This document shows, in pieces, positions 8,229 to 17,500 of a stretch of DNA of 64,000 nt. Both the position numbers and the translations under genes were made by a program. The notes beneath the pieces are model-generated. The model was not told the DNA's origin, ran no database searches, and saw only the letters and a list, made by a program, of their open reading frames with translations. The stretch comes from CAZTDP01 sp964612565 (lineage in GTDB: Bacteria > Patescibacteriota > WWE3 > UBA101185 > UBA10185): NCBI GenBank assembly GCA_964612565.1, contig CAZTDP010000002.1, forward strand, positions 1 through 64,000, given 5' to 3'. Positions within the stretch are counted from its first letter, which is position 1. Each line of letters opens with the position of its first letter.

Positions 8229-8267
8229 GGAAACGGTCCTCGCCGATTACGGCTGTGGGGTGTTTCC
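8229..8267 (-). promoter_or_regulatory. Nested hairpin between rplW and rplB
   Basis: An outer GGAAAC/GTTTCC pair (8229-8234, 8262-8267) encloses a perfect GCCG-ATTA-CGGC hairpin (8242-8253). It occupies most of the 72-base spacer, which is long for this otherwise tightly packed operon. Confidence 0.45.
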
Positions 8268-8279
8268 TCAAAAAAATTC

Positions 8280-8570
8280 CTACTCTTTCGGCATTATGTC
8301 GATTGTCTGACCTTCTTTCAACTTAATAATTGCTTTTTTCCAATTTCGTCTGGTTTTAACAGTTCTTTTACCTAACATTCTTCTCGGCTTGCCTGGCATA
8401 ATATTAATGTTTACTGTTACAACATCCACACCATACAACTTCTTTATCTCTTGAGAAATAGACTCTTTTGAAGCTGTCATGGTAACCTTAAAGCCGTAAA
8501 CGCCTTTCGACGCCATGGCGTAGGATTTTTCGGTAACTATTGGTCTTTCTAAAATGTTGGATATTCTCAT
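8280..8570 (-). CDS. rplW: 50S ribosomal protein L23 (uL23)
   Basis: Tunnel-exit protein that docks trigger factor and SRP. The 96 residues contain the RPIVTEKSYAMA start, IKKLYGVDVVTVNINIMPGK and the basic GKRTVKTRRNWKKAIIKLKE, typical of L23. It overlaps the end of rplD by 4 bases. Confidence 0.96.
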   Translation of the reverse strand: MRISNILERPIVTEKSYAMASKGVYGFKVTMTASKESISQEIKKLYGVDVVTVNINIMPGKPRRMLGKRTVKTRRNWKKAIIKLKEGQTIDIMPKE

Positions 8571-9190
8571 TTTTTGTACCTCTTATCAATTTCTAAAATA
8601 GCATTTTTATCAAAAACAACGTTATCTGCGCTAATTAGGTCATAAGCATTTAAAATCCCTGAAAATTCAGTTGTTAATTCAGGGATATTACTTGCACTTT
8701 TTAAAACAGCTTCGTTTTTATCGTGCCAAATATAAAGTGTCTTACCGCTAAGCTTTAACTCTTTTAACAAATTCAAGAATACTTTTGTGCTGGGTTTTTC
8801 AAATTTTACTTCGCTTACAACTTTAATAGAGTCGGCAGATTCTTTTAGCGATAATGCCGACTTCATAGCAAGCTGTCCCATTTTCTTTGGAAACTTAAGA
8901 GTCCAGCTTTTTGGGTGAGGTCCGTGAGCAACACCACCGTGAACCCAAATCGGGCTCCTGTTTGAACCGGATCTCGCTCTTCCTGTACCTTTTTGCTTCC
9001 AAGGCTTAGCGCCGCCACCTGAAACATCTCCTCTGGTTTTAGTATTTGAAGTTCCTTGTCGCTGATTAGATCTAAAAATTCTTACATACTGAGATAAAAC
9101 CGATTCGTTAGGCTCAATTTTAAAAACGTCATCACTTAGTGTGATCTCTTCAATTTTATTTCCTTTTAAATCAATAACTGTTTTTTTCAT
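8567..9190 (-). CDS. rplD: 50S ribosomal protein L4 (uL4)
   Basis: Tunnel constriction protein; in E. coli it also represses the S10 operon. Its 207 residues carry the extended loop RQGTSNTKTRGDVSGGGAKP followed by WKQKGTGRARSGSNRSPIW, which is the conserved L4 signature (about residues 44-81). It starts one base after rplC. No classical L4 leader hairpin was identified upstream. Confidence 0.96.
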   Translation of the reverse strand: MKKTVIDLKGNKIEEITLSDDVFKIEPNESVLSQYVRIFRSNQRQGTSNTKTRGDVSGGGAKPWKQKGTGRARSGSNRSPIWVHGGVAHGPHPKSWTLKFPKKMGQLAMKSALSLKESADSIKVVSEVKFEKPSTKVFLNLLKELKLSGKTLYIWHDKNEAVLKSASNIPELTTEFSGILNAYDLISADNVVFDKNAILEIDKRYKK

Positions 9191-9191
9191 A

Positions 9192-9620
9192 TTATTTAAC
9201 TCTAATCGTGATCTCGGAATTTCTTGCTCCCGGAACGGGACCCGAAACCATAACTTGTTTATTTTCAGGAAGTACTTTTACTATTCTCAAACCTTTTATC
9301 GTAACTTTGTAGTTACCTTTTCTTCCTGCCATTTTTTTACCTTTTAAAACACGGCTGGGTGTCTGGCTACCAATAGAACCTGCTGCTCGTGGCTTTGTGC
9401 TTTGACCTCTTGTTGCCATAGCTCCTACAAAGTTCCATTTTTTCATAACACCTGTAAAACCTTTACCTTTTGATGTCCCGACAATTTCGACCCATTTACT
9501 TTCTAATTCGGAAGCCAAGGGCTGTTCAATATTTCCGATTATTGTAACCGGAACAACCTTACCTGTTTCCAGGAATATTTGGGTCATATTGATTTTTTTA
9601 CCTTTTAATTGTTCTTCCAT
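9192..9620 (-). CDS. rplC: 50S ribosomal protein L3 (uL3), strongly shortened form
   Basis: Large-subunit assembly protein close to the peptidyl transferase centre. The frame is open from 9656, but the L3 N-terminus (MEEQLKGKKINMTQIF) begins at the ATG at 9620, preceded by GAGG, so 142 residues are predicted. Both ends match E. coli L3 well: KKINMTQIFLETGKVVPVT at the start, then GTSKGKGFTGVMKKWNF, GSIGSQTPSRVLKGKKMAG and the GPVPGARNS end. Between them about 60 residues of the usual barrel domain are missing and are replaced by roughly 20. There is no stop, frameshift or N run in this stretch. Confidence 0.93.
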   Translation of the reverse strand: MEEQLKGKKINMTQIFLETGKVVPVTIIGNIEQPLASELESKWVEIVGTSKGKGFTGVMKKWNFVGAMATRGQSTKPRAAGSIGSQTPSRVLKGKKMAGRKGNYKVTIKGLRIVKVLPENKQVMVSGPVPGARNSEITIRVK

Positions 9621-9647
9621 TTTATTTCCTCGAACTGCAAAAGAAAA

Positions 9648-9768
9648 GCGCCTCAAGGGCGCCGTTAAGCAAATTAATCCCTTGTTTTAAACTATTCTTT
9701 TTGTATTGCCTTTGTTAGCATTCGGCGTCTATATTACCTTAATTTAGGGCAAAAAGCCAGCTTTTTGC
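9648..9768 (-). promoter_or_regulatory. Structured 169-base spacer between rpsJ and rplC
   Basis: Two perfect inverted repeats lie in this spacer, read on the minus strand ahead of rplC: a 20-base palindrome at 9749-9768 (arms GCAAAAAGC/GCTTTTTGC, 2-base centre) just after the rpsJ stop, and GCGCC/GGCGC with a 5-base loop at 9648-9662 before the rplC Shine-Dalgarno. The first may be an attenuator or terminator; the second could occlude or present the start. Function is inferred only from structure and place. Confidence 0.4.
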
Positions 9769-9789
9769 TTAAGCAGTCAATAATTCGCA

Positions 9790-10110
9790 TCACATCTTCA
9801 TGGTTATACCCACACCGGCCGGCAAACTAAGCTTTGACAGGCTCTCAATGGTCTGTGGTGTAGGATTAAGTACATCTATAACTCTTTTATGAGTTCTTAA
9901 TTCAAACTGTTCTCTGGACCTTTTGTCGATGTGCGGGCCCCTAATTACCGTGAACCTTTCGATTCTGGTAGGCAAGGGAACGGGACCAACAATCTTTGCT
10001 CCGGTTCTTATAGCCGTATCGACTATTTTAGAACAGCTTAAATCAATAATTCTGCTGTCGTAAGAGTTTAGCTTTATTCTTATCTTTGTTTCTTTTATTT
10101 GTTTTGCCAT
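9790..10110 (-). CDS. rpsJ: 30S ribosomal protein S10 (uS10)
   Basis: Small-subunit protein that also forms the NusB-NusE antitermination complex. The 106 residues contain IRIKLNSYDSRIIDLSCSKI, the GPVPLPTRIERFTVIRGPHI loop and RSREQFELRTHKRVIDV, all canonical. It follows tuf by 60 bases with a terminator-like hairpin between, and precedes rplC by 169 bases. Confidence 0.97.
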   Translation of the reverse strand: MAKQIKETKIRIKLNSYDSRIIDLSCSKIVDTAIRTGAKIVGPVPLPTRIERFTVIRGPHIDKRSREQFELRTHKRVIDVLNPTPQTIESLSKLSLPAGVGITMKM

Positions 10111-10124
10111 GGTGCTTTCTTTAT

Positions 10125-10155
10125 CGAAAAGTTGCCCCCAGTAATTGGGGGCAAC
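10125..10155 (-). terminator. Terminator-like hairpin after tuf
   Basis: A perfect 9-bp stem (GTTGCCCCC at 10131-10139 with GGGGGCAAC at 10147-10155, 7-base loop) lies 16 bases after the tuf stop. On the minus strand it is followed by TTTTC. The short T run suggests a weak terminator or attenuator that would reduce, not stop, read-through into rpsJ, or that fixes the end of an abundant tuf message. Confidence 0.6.
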
Positions 10156-10170
10156 CGTTTTTCTTCAATC

Positions 10171-11349
10171 TTATGCGATTATCTTGGAGATTATACCGTC
10201 TCCAACTGTTAAACCGCCTTCTCTAAATGCAAATCTCATTCCATCGTCCAAAGCAATAGGTGTAATCAACTTGACCTTGATATTAACGTTATCGCCCGGC
10301 ATAACCATTTCTGTTCCTTCAGGAAGTGTGATCTCACCCGTGACGTCAGTTGTTCTAATGTAGAACTGAGGTCTGTATCCGTTAAAGAAAGGTTTATGTC
10401 TGCCACCCTCTTCTTTGGAAAGAACGTAAATGGATGCTTCAAATTCGGTATGAGGTTTAGCAGATCCAGTTTTCGCCAAAACTTGTCCTCTTTCAACGTC
10501 ACTCTTTTCAATACCTCTTAACAAGATACCTACGTTGTCTCCTGCTTGAGCTTCCTGCATTTGTTTGTGGAACATCTCAATTCCGGTTACAACAGTCTTT
10601 CTTGTGTCTTTAATACCGATTATCTCAATTTCCTCGTTTAGTTTTACAATTCCTCTTTCAATTCTTCCTGTAACAACTGTCCCTCTTCCGGGAATAGTAA
10701 AGACGTCCTCAATTGGCATTAAGAAAGGTTTATCGAGTTCTCTTACAGGAGTAGGAATATACTCATCTACAGCTTTCATTAAATCTTCAATGGCTTTTAC
10801 TGCCTCCGGATCACCTTCAAGAGCTTTTGCTGCCGAACCTTTAATAATCGGCACTTCATCCCCGGGGTAACCATATTTAGATAAAAGTTCTCTAACTTCC
10901 AACTCAACAAGATCCAAAATTTCCTTGTCTTGAACCATATCTGTCTTGTTCATGAAAACGACCATTGCTGGAACGTTAACCTGTTTGGCAAGCAATATAT
11001 GCTCTCTGGTCTGCGGCATTGGGCCGTCAGGTGCTGAAACAACTAAAATTGCACCATCCATTTGAGCGGCACCGGTAATCATGTTTTTAATGTAGTCTGC
11101 ATGTCCCGGAGCATCGATATGGGCATAGTGCCTTTTTTCTGTCTCATACTCAACGTGAGTAATGTTAATTGTAATACCTCGGGCTCTTTCCTCGGGAGCC
11201 TTGTCAATATTTTCGTAGCTTACAAACTGAGCTTGCCCTTTACCTGACAATACTTTTGTAATAGCTGCGGTTAAAGTGGTCTTACCGTGGTCAACGTGAC
11301 CAATGGTACCTATATTTACGTGTTCTTTATTTCTTAAGAATTCGGCCAT
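10171..11349 (-). CDS. tuf: Translation elongation factor Tu
   Basis: GTPase that delivers aminoacyl-tRNA to the ribosome. The 392 residues start MAEFLRNKEHVNIGTIGHVD; G1 is GHVDHGKT (residues 17-24), the switch I region has RARGITIN, G3 is DAPGH, and G4 is NKTD. Domains 2 and 3 are complete to the end (FREGGLTVGDGIISKI). The start is supported by AAAGGATGG about 8 bases upstream. It is the single tuf copy in the window, placed after fusA as in the classical str operon. Confidence 0.98.
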   Translation of the reverse strand: MAEFLRNKEHVNIGTIGHVDHGKTTLTAAITKVLSGKGQAQFVSYENIDKAPEERARGITINITHVEYETEKRHYAHIDAPGHADYIKNMITGAAQMDGAILVVSAPDGPMPQTREHILLAKQVNVPAMVVFMNKTDMVQDKEILDLVELEVRELLSKYGYPGDEVPIIKGSAAKALEGDPEAVKAIEDLMKAVDEYIPTPVRELDKPFLMPIEDVFTIPGRGTVVTGRIERGIVKLNEEIEIIGIKDTRKTVVTGIEMFHKQMQEAQAGDNVGILLRGIEKSDVERGQVLAKTGSAKPHTEFEASIYVLSKEEGGRHKPFFNGYRPQFYIRTTDVTGEITLPEGTEMVMPGDNVNIKVKLITPIALDDGMRFAFREGGLTVGDGIISKIIA

Positions 11350-11447
11350 GGTTTAATAACCATCCTTTCAAAAAATTAATACGAAGCTTTTTTAGTTAAT
11401 TTGAACAACTGATAGTTAACCAAATTAAGACCTAAAAATCAAGGTTT

Positions 11448-11498
11448 ATTCTGAGCGAGGTTCCCGCGAAGAAGAAGAAACTCTTCATTCTGAGCGAG
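11448..11498. repeat. Paired ATTCTGAGCGAG direct repeats between tuf and fusA
   Basis: Two exact copies of ATTCTGAGCGAG occur at 11448-11459 and 11487-11498, 39 bases apart, separated by a purine-rich stretch. Similar motifs (CGCTCAGAATGA on the opposite strand) are, from general experience, frequent in intergenic repeats of many bacteria. The remaining part of the 152-base spacer is AT-rich with no clear terminator or promoter. Confidence 0.55.
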
Positions 11499-11501
11499 CC
11501 G

Positions 11502-13592
11502 TTATAAGCGGCCGTTTACCTTGCTTATCTCAGATGCTATGCTAGCAGGCACTTCCTCATAGTGGCTCGGCTCCATAGCAAACGAAGCCCTACCCTGAGT
11601 TAAACCTCTTAATTCAGTTGCGTATCCAAACATTTCTGCAAGTGGAACCGTAGCAGTTATAACTCTGGCATTTCCTCGCTGTTCAGTACCTTCTATCTTA
11701 CCTCTTTTTGAAGAAAGATTTCCGATAACATCGCCCAAGAAGTCGTCTGGAGTTGTAACTTCCACCTTCATTATAGGCTCTAGTAAAAAGGAATCGGCAC
11801 TTCTTTGAGCATCTCTCATGGCCTCAATTGCAGCCATCTTAAATGCCATTTCTGACGAGTCTACCTCGTGGAAGGAACCGTCGTGAAGGGTTACTTGCAA
11901 ATCCACAAGCGGATAGCCTGCCAAAATTCCTGATTCAACGGCTTCCTTAACACCTTTTTCAACTGCCGGAATGTATTCTCTTGGAATTGAACCACCCACA
12001 ACTTTATCAATAAAGGCCACGCCTTTTCCTCTTTCCAAAGGCTCAACCTTAACAACGACGTGTCCGTACTGACCACGGCCTCCGGATTGCCTAATGTATT
12101 TAGCCTCAATATCAACTGTTTTTCTAATTGTTTCTCTGTAAGCTACCTGAGGTTTGCCTGTATTTACTTCGACGTTAAATTCTCTTTTCATACGATCGAC
12201 GATAATTTCAAGATGAAGCTCGCCCATGCCGTACAAAACACTTTGTCCGGTTTCAACATCGGTTTTTATTTTTAATGTCGGGTCTTCCTCTAAAAATTTC
12301 TTAAGCGCATCAGACATTTTATCTCGATCAGCCTTTGATTTCGGCTCCAAAACCAAACCAATAACCGGTTCTGCAAAGCTAATAGATTCCAAAATAAGCG
12401 GCGTCGCCTCGGTACAAACTGTGTCTCCGGTTGTAGCTTCCAAACCCACAGCGGCGGCTATTTCTCCGGCTTTGATCTCTTTAATCTCTTCTCGATGGTT
12501 TGCGTGCATTAACAAGATACGACCGATTCTTTCTTTTTTGTCTTTTGTAGAGTTATATACGTAAGAACCTGCGCTGATTTTGCCTGAATAAACTCTGAAA
12601 TAGGTTAATCTACCAACGTAAGGATCCGTTTGAACTTTAAAAGCTAGCGCAACAAAAGGACCGTTTTCATCGGCTTTCAAGGAAACTGTTTCATCGGAAT
12701 TTGGTTTGAAACCGGCAATATCCAAAGTATCTTTTGGAGAAGGAAGATAATCAACAACCCCATCCAAAACCTTTTGAACACCAACATTTGCTAGCGAGGC
12801 GCCGCAAAACACAGGGTAAAGCTTTGTTTGAATAGTTAGCTTCCTAATTGCAGTTTTAATTTCCTCAACTGTTAATTCCTGGCCATTTAAGTATTTTTCT
12901 ATCAGCGAATCGTCTGACTCGGCAACTTTTTCAACCAACTTCTTTCGATATTCTTCAACTTTGTCTTTCATATCTGCCGGAATATCAATTTCGTCAATGT
13001 CCGAACCAAGAGTTCCTTCAAACTTAAAGGCGCGCCTTTCGACAAGATCGATAACTGAATTAAAATCACCTTCAATTCCAATAGGAAGCTGAACGGCGAC
13101 ACAATCGGGTGTTAATTTTTCGGCGATTGATTCTAACGACATATAAAAATCTCCACCGATTTTATCTAGCTTATTTACAAAAAACAGCAATGGTACACTA
13201 TATTTTTGGGCTTGCCTAAAAACTGTTTCTGATTGGGGTTCGACCCCTTGGGATCCGTCAAGAATAATAACGCCACCATCTAAAACCCTTAATGATCTTT
13301 CGACCTCGGCTGTAAAATCCACGTGACCCGGAGTATCGATAATGTTAATTCGGTGATCGGCCCAAAAACAAGTTGTGGCTGCGGACGTGATTGTAATTCC
13401 ACGTTCTCTTTCCTGAGCCATCCAGTCCATTTGAGCAGCGCCTTCATGGACTTCGCCTATTTTGTGGGACTTACCGGTGTAATACAACACACGCTCGGTC
13501 GTTGTAGTTTTTCCGGCGTCAATATGGGCAATAATACCTATATTTCTAATTTTTTCTAAAGGATACGTTTTGTTGGTAGTTGTTTCAGCCAT
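11502..13592 (-). CDS. fusA: Translation elongation factor G
   Basis: Ribosomal translocase GTPase. The frame opens with a TTG at 13598, but the normal N-terminus MAETTTNKTYPLEKIRNIGI begins at the ATG at 13592 (696 residues). G1 AHIDAGKTT, switch I with RERGITITSA, G3 DTPGHVDF and G4 NKLDK are present, followed by domains II-V (GMGELHLEI, GRGQYGHV, GDVIGNLSSKRG). Located between rpsG (26 bases upstream) and tuf. Confidence 0.98.
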   Translation of the reverse strand: MAETTTNKTYPLEKIRNIGIIAHIDAGKTTTTERVLYYTGKSHKIGEVHEGAAQMDWMAQERERGITITSAATTCFWADHRINIIDTPGHVDFTAEVERSLRVLDGGVIILDGSQGVEPQSETVFRQAQKYSVPLLFFVNKLDKIGGDFYMSLESIAEKLTPDCVAVQLPIGIEGDFNSVIDLVERRAFKFEGTLGSDIDEIDIPADMKDKVEEYRKKLVEKVAESDDSLIEKYLNGQELTVEEIKTAIRKLTIQTKLYPVFCGASLANVGVQKVLDGVVDYLPSPKDTLDIAGFKPNSDETVSLKADENGPFVALAFKVQTDPYVGRLTYFRVYSGKISAGSYVYNSTKDKKERIGRILLMHANHREEIKEIKAGEIAAAVGLEATTGDTVCTEATPLILESISFAEPVIGLVLEPKSKADRDKMSDALKKFLEEDPTLKIKTDVETGQSVLYGMGELHLEIIVDRMKREFNVEVNTGKPQVAYRETIRKTVDIEAKYIRQSGGRGQYGHVVVKVEPLERGKGVAFIDKVVGGSIPREYIPAVEKGVKEAVESGILAGYPLVDLQVTLHDGSFHEVDSSEMAFKMAAIEAMRDAQRSADSFLLEPIMKVEVTTPDDFLGDVIGNLSSKRGKIEGTEQRGNARVITATVPLAEMFGYATELRGLTQGRASFAMEPSHYEEVPASIASEISKVNGRL

Positions 13593-13618
13593 AATCAATC
13601 TTTCATGAGGAAATTAAT

Positions 13619-14086
13619 TTAACTTCGTGCAAAATGCGCGAAGGCTCTGTTTGCTTCTGCCATTCTATGGACGTCGTCTCGCTTCTTAACTGCGTCACCC
13701 ATATTTTGATAAGCATTGTTAAGCTCGTCAAATAATTTAAACTCCATTGCTTTACCTTTTTTAGATTTTGCTGCACTAATAAGCCATCTTATTGCAAGTG
13801 CTTCGGATCTTTCGTGTCGTAAAGGCATTGGAACCTGATATGTTGCACCGCCAACTCTTTTGGAGCGTACTTCCTGCTGAGGCATAACATTTTTTACAGC
13901 TTGCTCAAACATTCTTAATGCTTCTTTTTTATCTTCATTAAGTTTGTCGATTGCGCCATAAATAATACCTTCGGCAATAGATTTTTTACCGCTATCCATA
14001 ATTATATTGGCCATTCTTGTAACAACCTTGGATTTATATATGGGGTCTCCGACTATTAATCTTTTTTTAGCTTTTTTGCCTCTCAT
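13619..14086 (-). CDS. rpsG: 30S ribosomal protein S7 (uS7)
   Basis: Primary binder of the 16S 3' major domain; in E. coli it represses the str operon. The 155 residues contain DPIYKSKVVTRMANIIMDSG, VRSKRVGGATYQVPMPLRHE and the C-terminal HRMAEANRAFAHFARS, all conserved. The start overlaps the rpsL stop by 4 bases. Confidence 0.97.
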   Translation of the reverse strand: MRGKKAKKRLIVGDPIYKSKVVTRMANIIMDSGKKSIAEGIIYGAIDKLNEDKKEALRMFEQAVKNVMPQQEVRSKRVGGATYQVPMPLRHERSEALAIRWLISAAKSKKGKAMEFKLFDELNNAYQNMGDAVKKRDDVHRMAEANRAFAHFARS

Positions 14087-14505
14087 TTTTTAGACTCCTT
14101 TGGCTTCTTTGTGCCGTAAATGGATCTGGAAGTTTTTCTATTTTGAACACCTGCCAAATCTAATGTACCTCGCACTATTGTAAATTTTACTCCCGGAAGA
14201 TCCTGCACCTTGCCACCTTTTACCAAAACAACCGAGTGCTCTTGCAAGTTGTGGCCTTCTCCAGGTACATAGGCAGTAATTTCCCTCTTGTTAGAAAGTC
14301 TAACTCTAGCAGTTTTTCGTAAAGCAGAGTTTGGCTTTTTAGGTGTTTGGGTTCTAACTTGAAGTACAACACCTCTCTTAAACGGACTTGGAAATTGAGT
14401 TACTTTTTTCTTTTTAGAGTTAAAAGAGCTCTTTAACGCTTTTGTTGTCGCTTTTTTACCTTTTCTTTTTCTATTTTTTCTTAATATTTGGTTTATAGTT
14501 GGCAT
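14083..14505 (-). CDS. rpsL: 30S ribosomal protein S12 (uS12)
   Basis: Decoding-centre protein. It contains TPKKPNSALRKTARVRLSN (Lys43 region intact) and PGEGHNLQEHSVVLVKGG. In the second streptomycin-determining loop the sequence is GGKVQDLPG where E. coli has GGRVKDLPG, so the lysine equivalent to Lys88 is a glutamine. At 140 residues it is longer than E. coli S12 (124) because of a basic N-terminal insertion (residues about 10-35) and a Lys-rich tail. It follows rpoC by 5 bases. Confidence 0.97.
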   Translation of the reverse strand: MPTINQILRKNRKRKGKKATTKALKSSFNSKKKKVTQFPSPFKRGVVLQVRTQTPKKPNSALRKTARVRLSNKREITAYVPGEGHNLQEHSVVLVKGGKVQDLPGVKFTIVRGTLDLAGVQNRKTSRSIYGTKKPKESKK

Positions 14506-14510
14506 ATCTT

Positions 14511-17500
14511 TTACTCTAAGCGAGCTCTTTCACCTGTCGGAATCAATCTACCAATAATCACGTTTTCCTTCAAGCCCAATAGATAATCCACCTTACCAGA
14601 TGCCGCTGCGTCGGTCAATACGTTACTTGTCTGTATAAATGAAGCCGAAGACAAAAAGCTATCGGTGTTTAAGGAGGCTCTTGTTATACCGAGCATTGTA
14701 AGTTTTCCTGTTGCAGGAGTGCCGCCGCTGGCCATTACTTCCTCGTTTACTTCTAAGAATTTAGCTTTTGTTATAAGTTCTCCGTCCATAAATTCGGTAT
14801 CACCGGGCTCATCAATTTTAACGTGATGGAACATCTGCTTTACGATTATTTCAATATGTCTGTCGTTTAGAGCGACACCTTGAGAAGCATAAACTTTTTG
14901 AATTTCGTCTATTATGTAATGTTTTGTCTCGTCAACACCAACTGTTCTAAACAAGTCCGAAAGATCAAGATTTCCTGCTGTAAGCTTTTCGCCTTTCCCT
15001 ACAAGTTCACCGTTTTTAACAATAATCTCCTCGACCGGGTCGATAAGGTATTCTGTTGCGTCCTCTTCAGGATCAGTCGGAGCTATAACAATTTTTCTTT
15101 CGTCGCCGTTTTTAATAATGTTTACCGTGCCGGTGATATCAGACATTACGGATAGGAATTTGGGAGCGCGAGCTTCTACAAGTTCTTCAACTCTTGGTAA
15201 ACCTTGAGTAATATCTTTTCCCGCGATACCTCCTGTGTGGAAGGTTCTCATTGAAAGCTGGGTTCCGGGTTCTCCAATTGATTGTGCCGCAGCAACTCCT
15301 ACCGCGGTTCCGATCTTTACAAGCCTTCCGGTCATTAAGTCATTTCCGTAGCATTTTGCACAAATTCCTCTTCTAGTCTCGCAGTGCATAGGAGATCGAA
15401 TGGAAACAAATTCATTTCCGGCTTTTTCAATTGCGTCGGCGTCTGCTCTTGTAATTAATGTTCCTTTTTTAACAACTACTTTACCGGCTTTCTTTACGTC
15501 TTCGGCCAAAAATCTTCCCATAACTCTGTCGGCAAATGATTGTAGTAAAGTACCTTCGCCAACTTTCATAAGTCTGCCTGCCGAAGTACCGCAATCATCT
15601 TCTCTAACAATAACGTCTTGAGAAACATCAACAAGTCTTCGTGTTAAATAACCCGCATCGGCTGTCTTTAATCCCTTGTCGACCAATCCTTTTCGTGCGC
15701 CTTTTGCTCCAATAAAGTACTCAAGTGCGGAAAGTCCGTATTTATAGTTACCTAAAATTGGAACTTCAACCGTTTTACCTGATGTATCGACAACCAAACC
15801 TTTCATACCCGCAACCTGTTTAACCTGGTCTCTTGAAGCTCGTGTCGAGCCTGATTTAACCAAGACTTTAACAGGGTTGTCGCTTTCAAGGTTATCCCAA
15901 ACAGCGGTATCAAGATCAGCAATTGCTTTATTCCAAGCATCTTCTTTTAATCTTGTAGCCTCTGCTCTGGTAATTAAACCTCTCTTAAAGTTGCTTTCAA
16001 TTTCGGCGACTGTTTCTTTACCTTTGTTTATAATCGCCGGTCTTTCAGCAGGTACCTTAATGTCCGATAAAGAAACTGACTGACCGCTGATGGTTCCGTA
16101 TTTTAGTCCAATATCTTTGAGGTCGTCGATAAATTTAACAACAATATCGTTAGTCTTTGTTTCAAATGTCTTCTGCAATAAGGCGTTTACTTGTTTTTTG
16201 TCCATTGACTGATTGATAAAACCAAAGCCTTCCGGAACGTATTTGTTGAATATAATCCTGCCATAGGTTGTTTCCACAATTTCACCGTTAACATCAACCT
16301 TAACAAGCTGTCTTAAATCAACTTCTTTGGTAACGTTTACCGAGTACATCAACTCTTCTTCACCAGAAAACACTCTTCCAAACATCGGGCGTCTTTCGTC
16401 TGCCGAAGTAATGTAGTAAACACCAAAAAGCATTATCTTTGTTGGAACCGAAATCGGAGATCCGTTTGAAGGATTTAATAAGTTGTTTGTTGAAAGCATT
16501 ACGTTCTTTGCCTCGTCAATTGCTTCTTCTGAAAGAGGAACGTGAACAGCCATTTGGTCTCCGTCAAAGTCTGCGTTGTAACCCGAGCAGACGCAAAGAT
16601 GGAGCTTAATAGAGTTGCCTTCGACTAATTTAGGATAGAATGCCTGAATACCTAATCTCCAAAGAGTGGGAGCTCGGTTAAGCAATACCGGGTGGTCTTT
16701 AACAACCTCTTCAAGAATATCCCAAACTTCGGGTGTTCTTCCTTCAAGGTAATACTTTGCGCTCTTAACGTTTGGAGCATAACCTCTAAGGAGGATCTCT
16801 CTTAAAACCATGGGTTTAAACAATTCAAGAGCCATTTCTTTTGGAAGTCCACACTCGTTTAATTTAAGTTTAGGTCCGTTAATAATAACGCCACGACCGG
16901 AATAATCGACTCGTTTTCCAAGTAAGTTCAACCTAAATATTCCTTGTTTACCCTTTATCATATCTGCCAAGGATCTTAGTTCTTTTTTGCCTCGCGAAAC
17001 TCTGGCTTTTTGTCTTTGTTTTGAAGAATCAAACAAAGCATCGACCGCTTCTTGAAGCATTCTTTTTTCGTTTCTAACAATAATCTCTGGTGCTCCAAGC
17101 TCTAGTAACCTTCTTAATCGGTTATTTCTGTTAATAAGTCTTCTGTACAAATCGTTTAGGTCCGAGCTGGCAAATCTTCCGCCTTCAAGTTGGACCATAG
17201 GTCTGAGATCGGGTGGGATTACCGGGATAATATCGAGTATCATTCGGTCCGGTGTAATGGCCGCTTTTCTAAACTGCTCGATGACTTTTAATCTTTTTGC
17301 TAATTTTTGAGCTTTTTGACCTTTTGCGTTATCAAGCTCGATTCTCAATTTTTCTGAAAGCTCATTTAAATCCATTCCTTGCAAAATACTTTTTAAAGCT
17401 TCGGCGCCGATTTCAAGTGTTGTAAATTTATCCAAGTAGTCTACAAGCTGTACGTATTCATTTTCAGAAATAACAGAATAAAGCTCGACGCTTTCAATTT

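Noticed and set aside
8208..8279. tRNA gene in the rplW-rplB spacer
   Set aside because: The nested stems do not form a cloverleaf and there is no T-loop GGTTCGAATC-like sequence.
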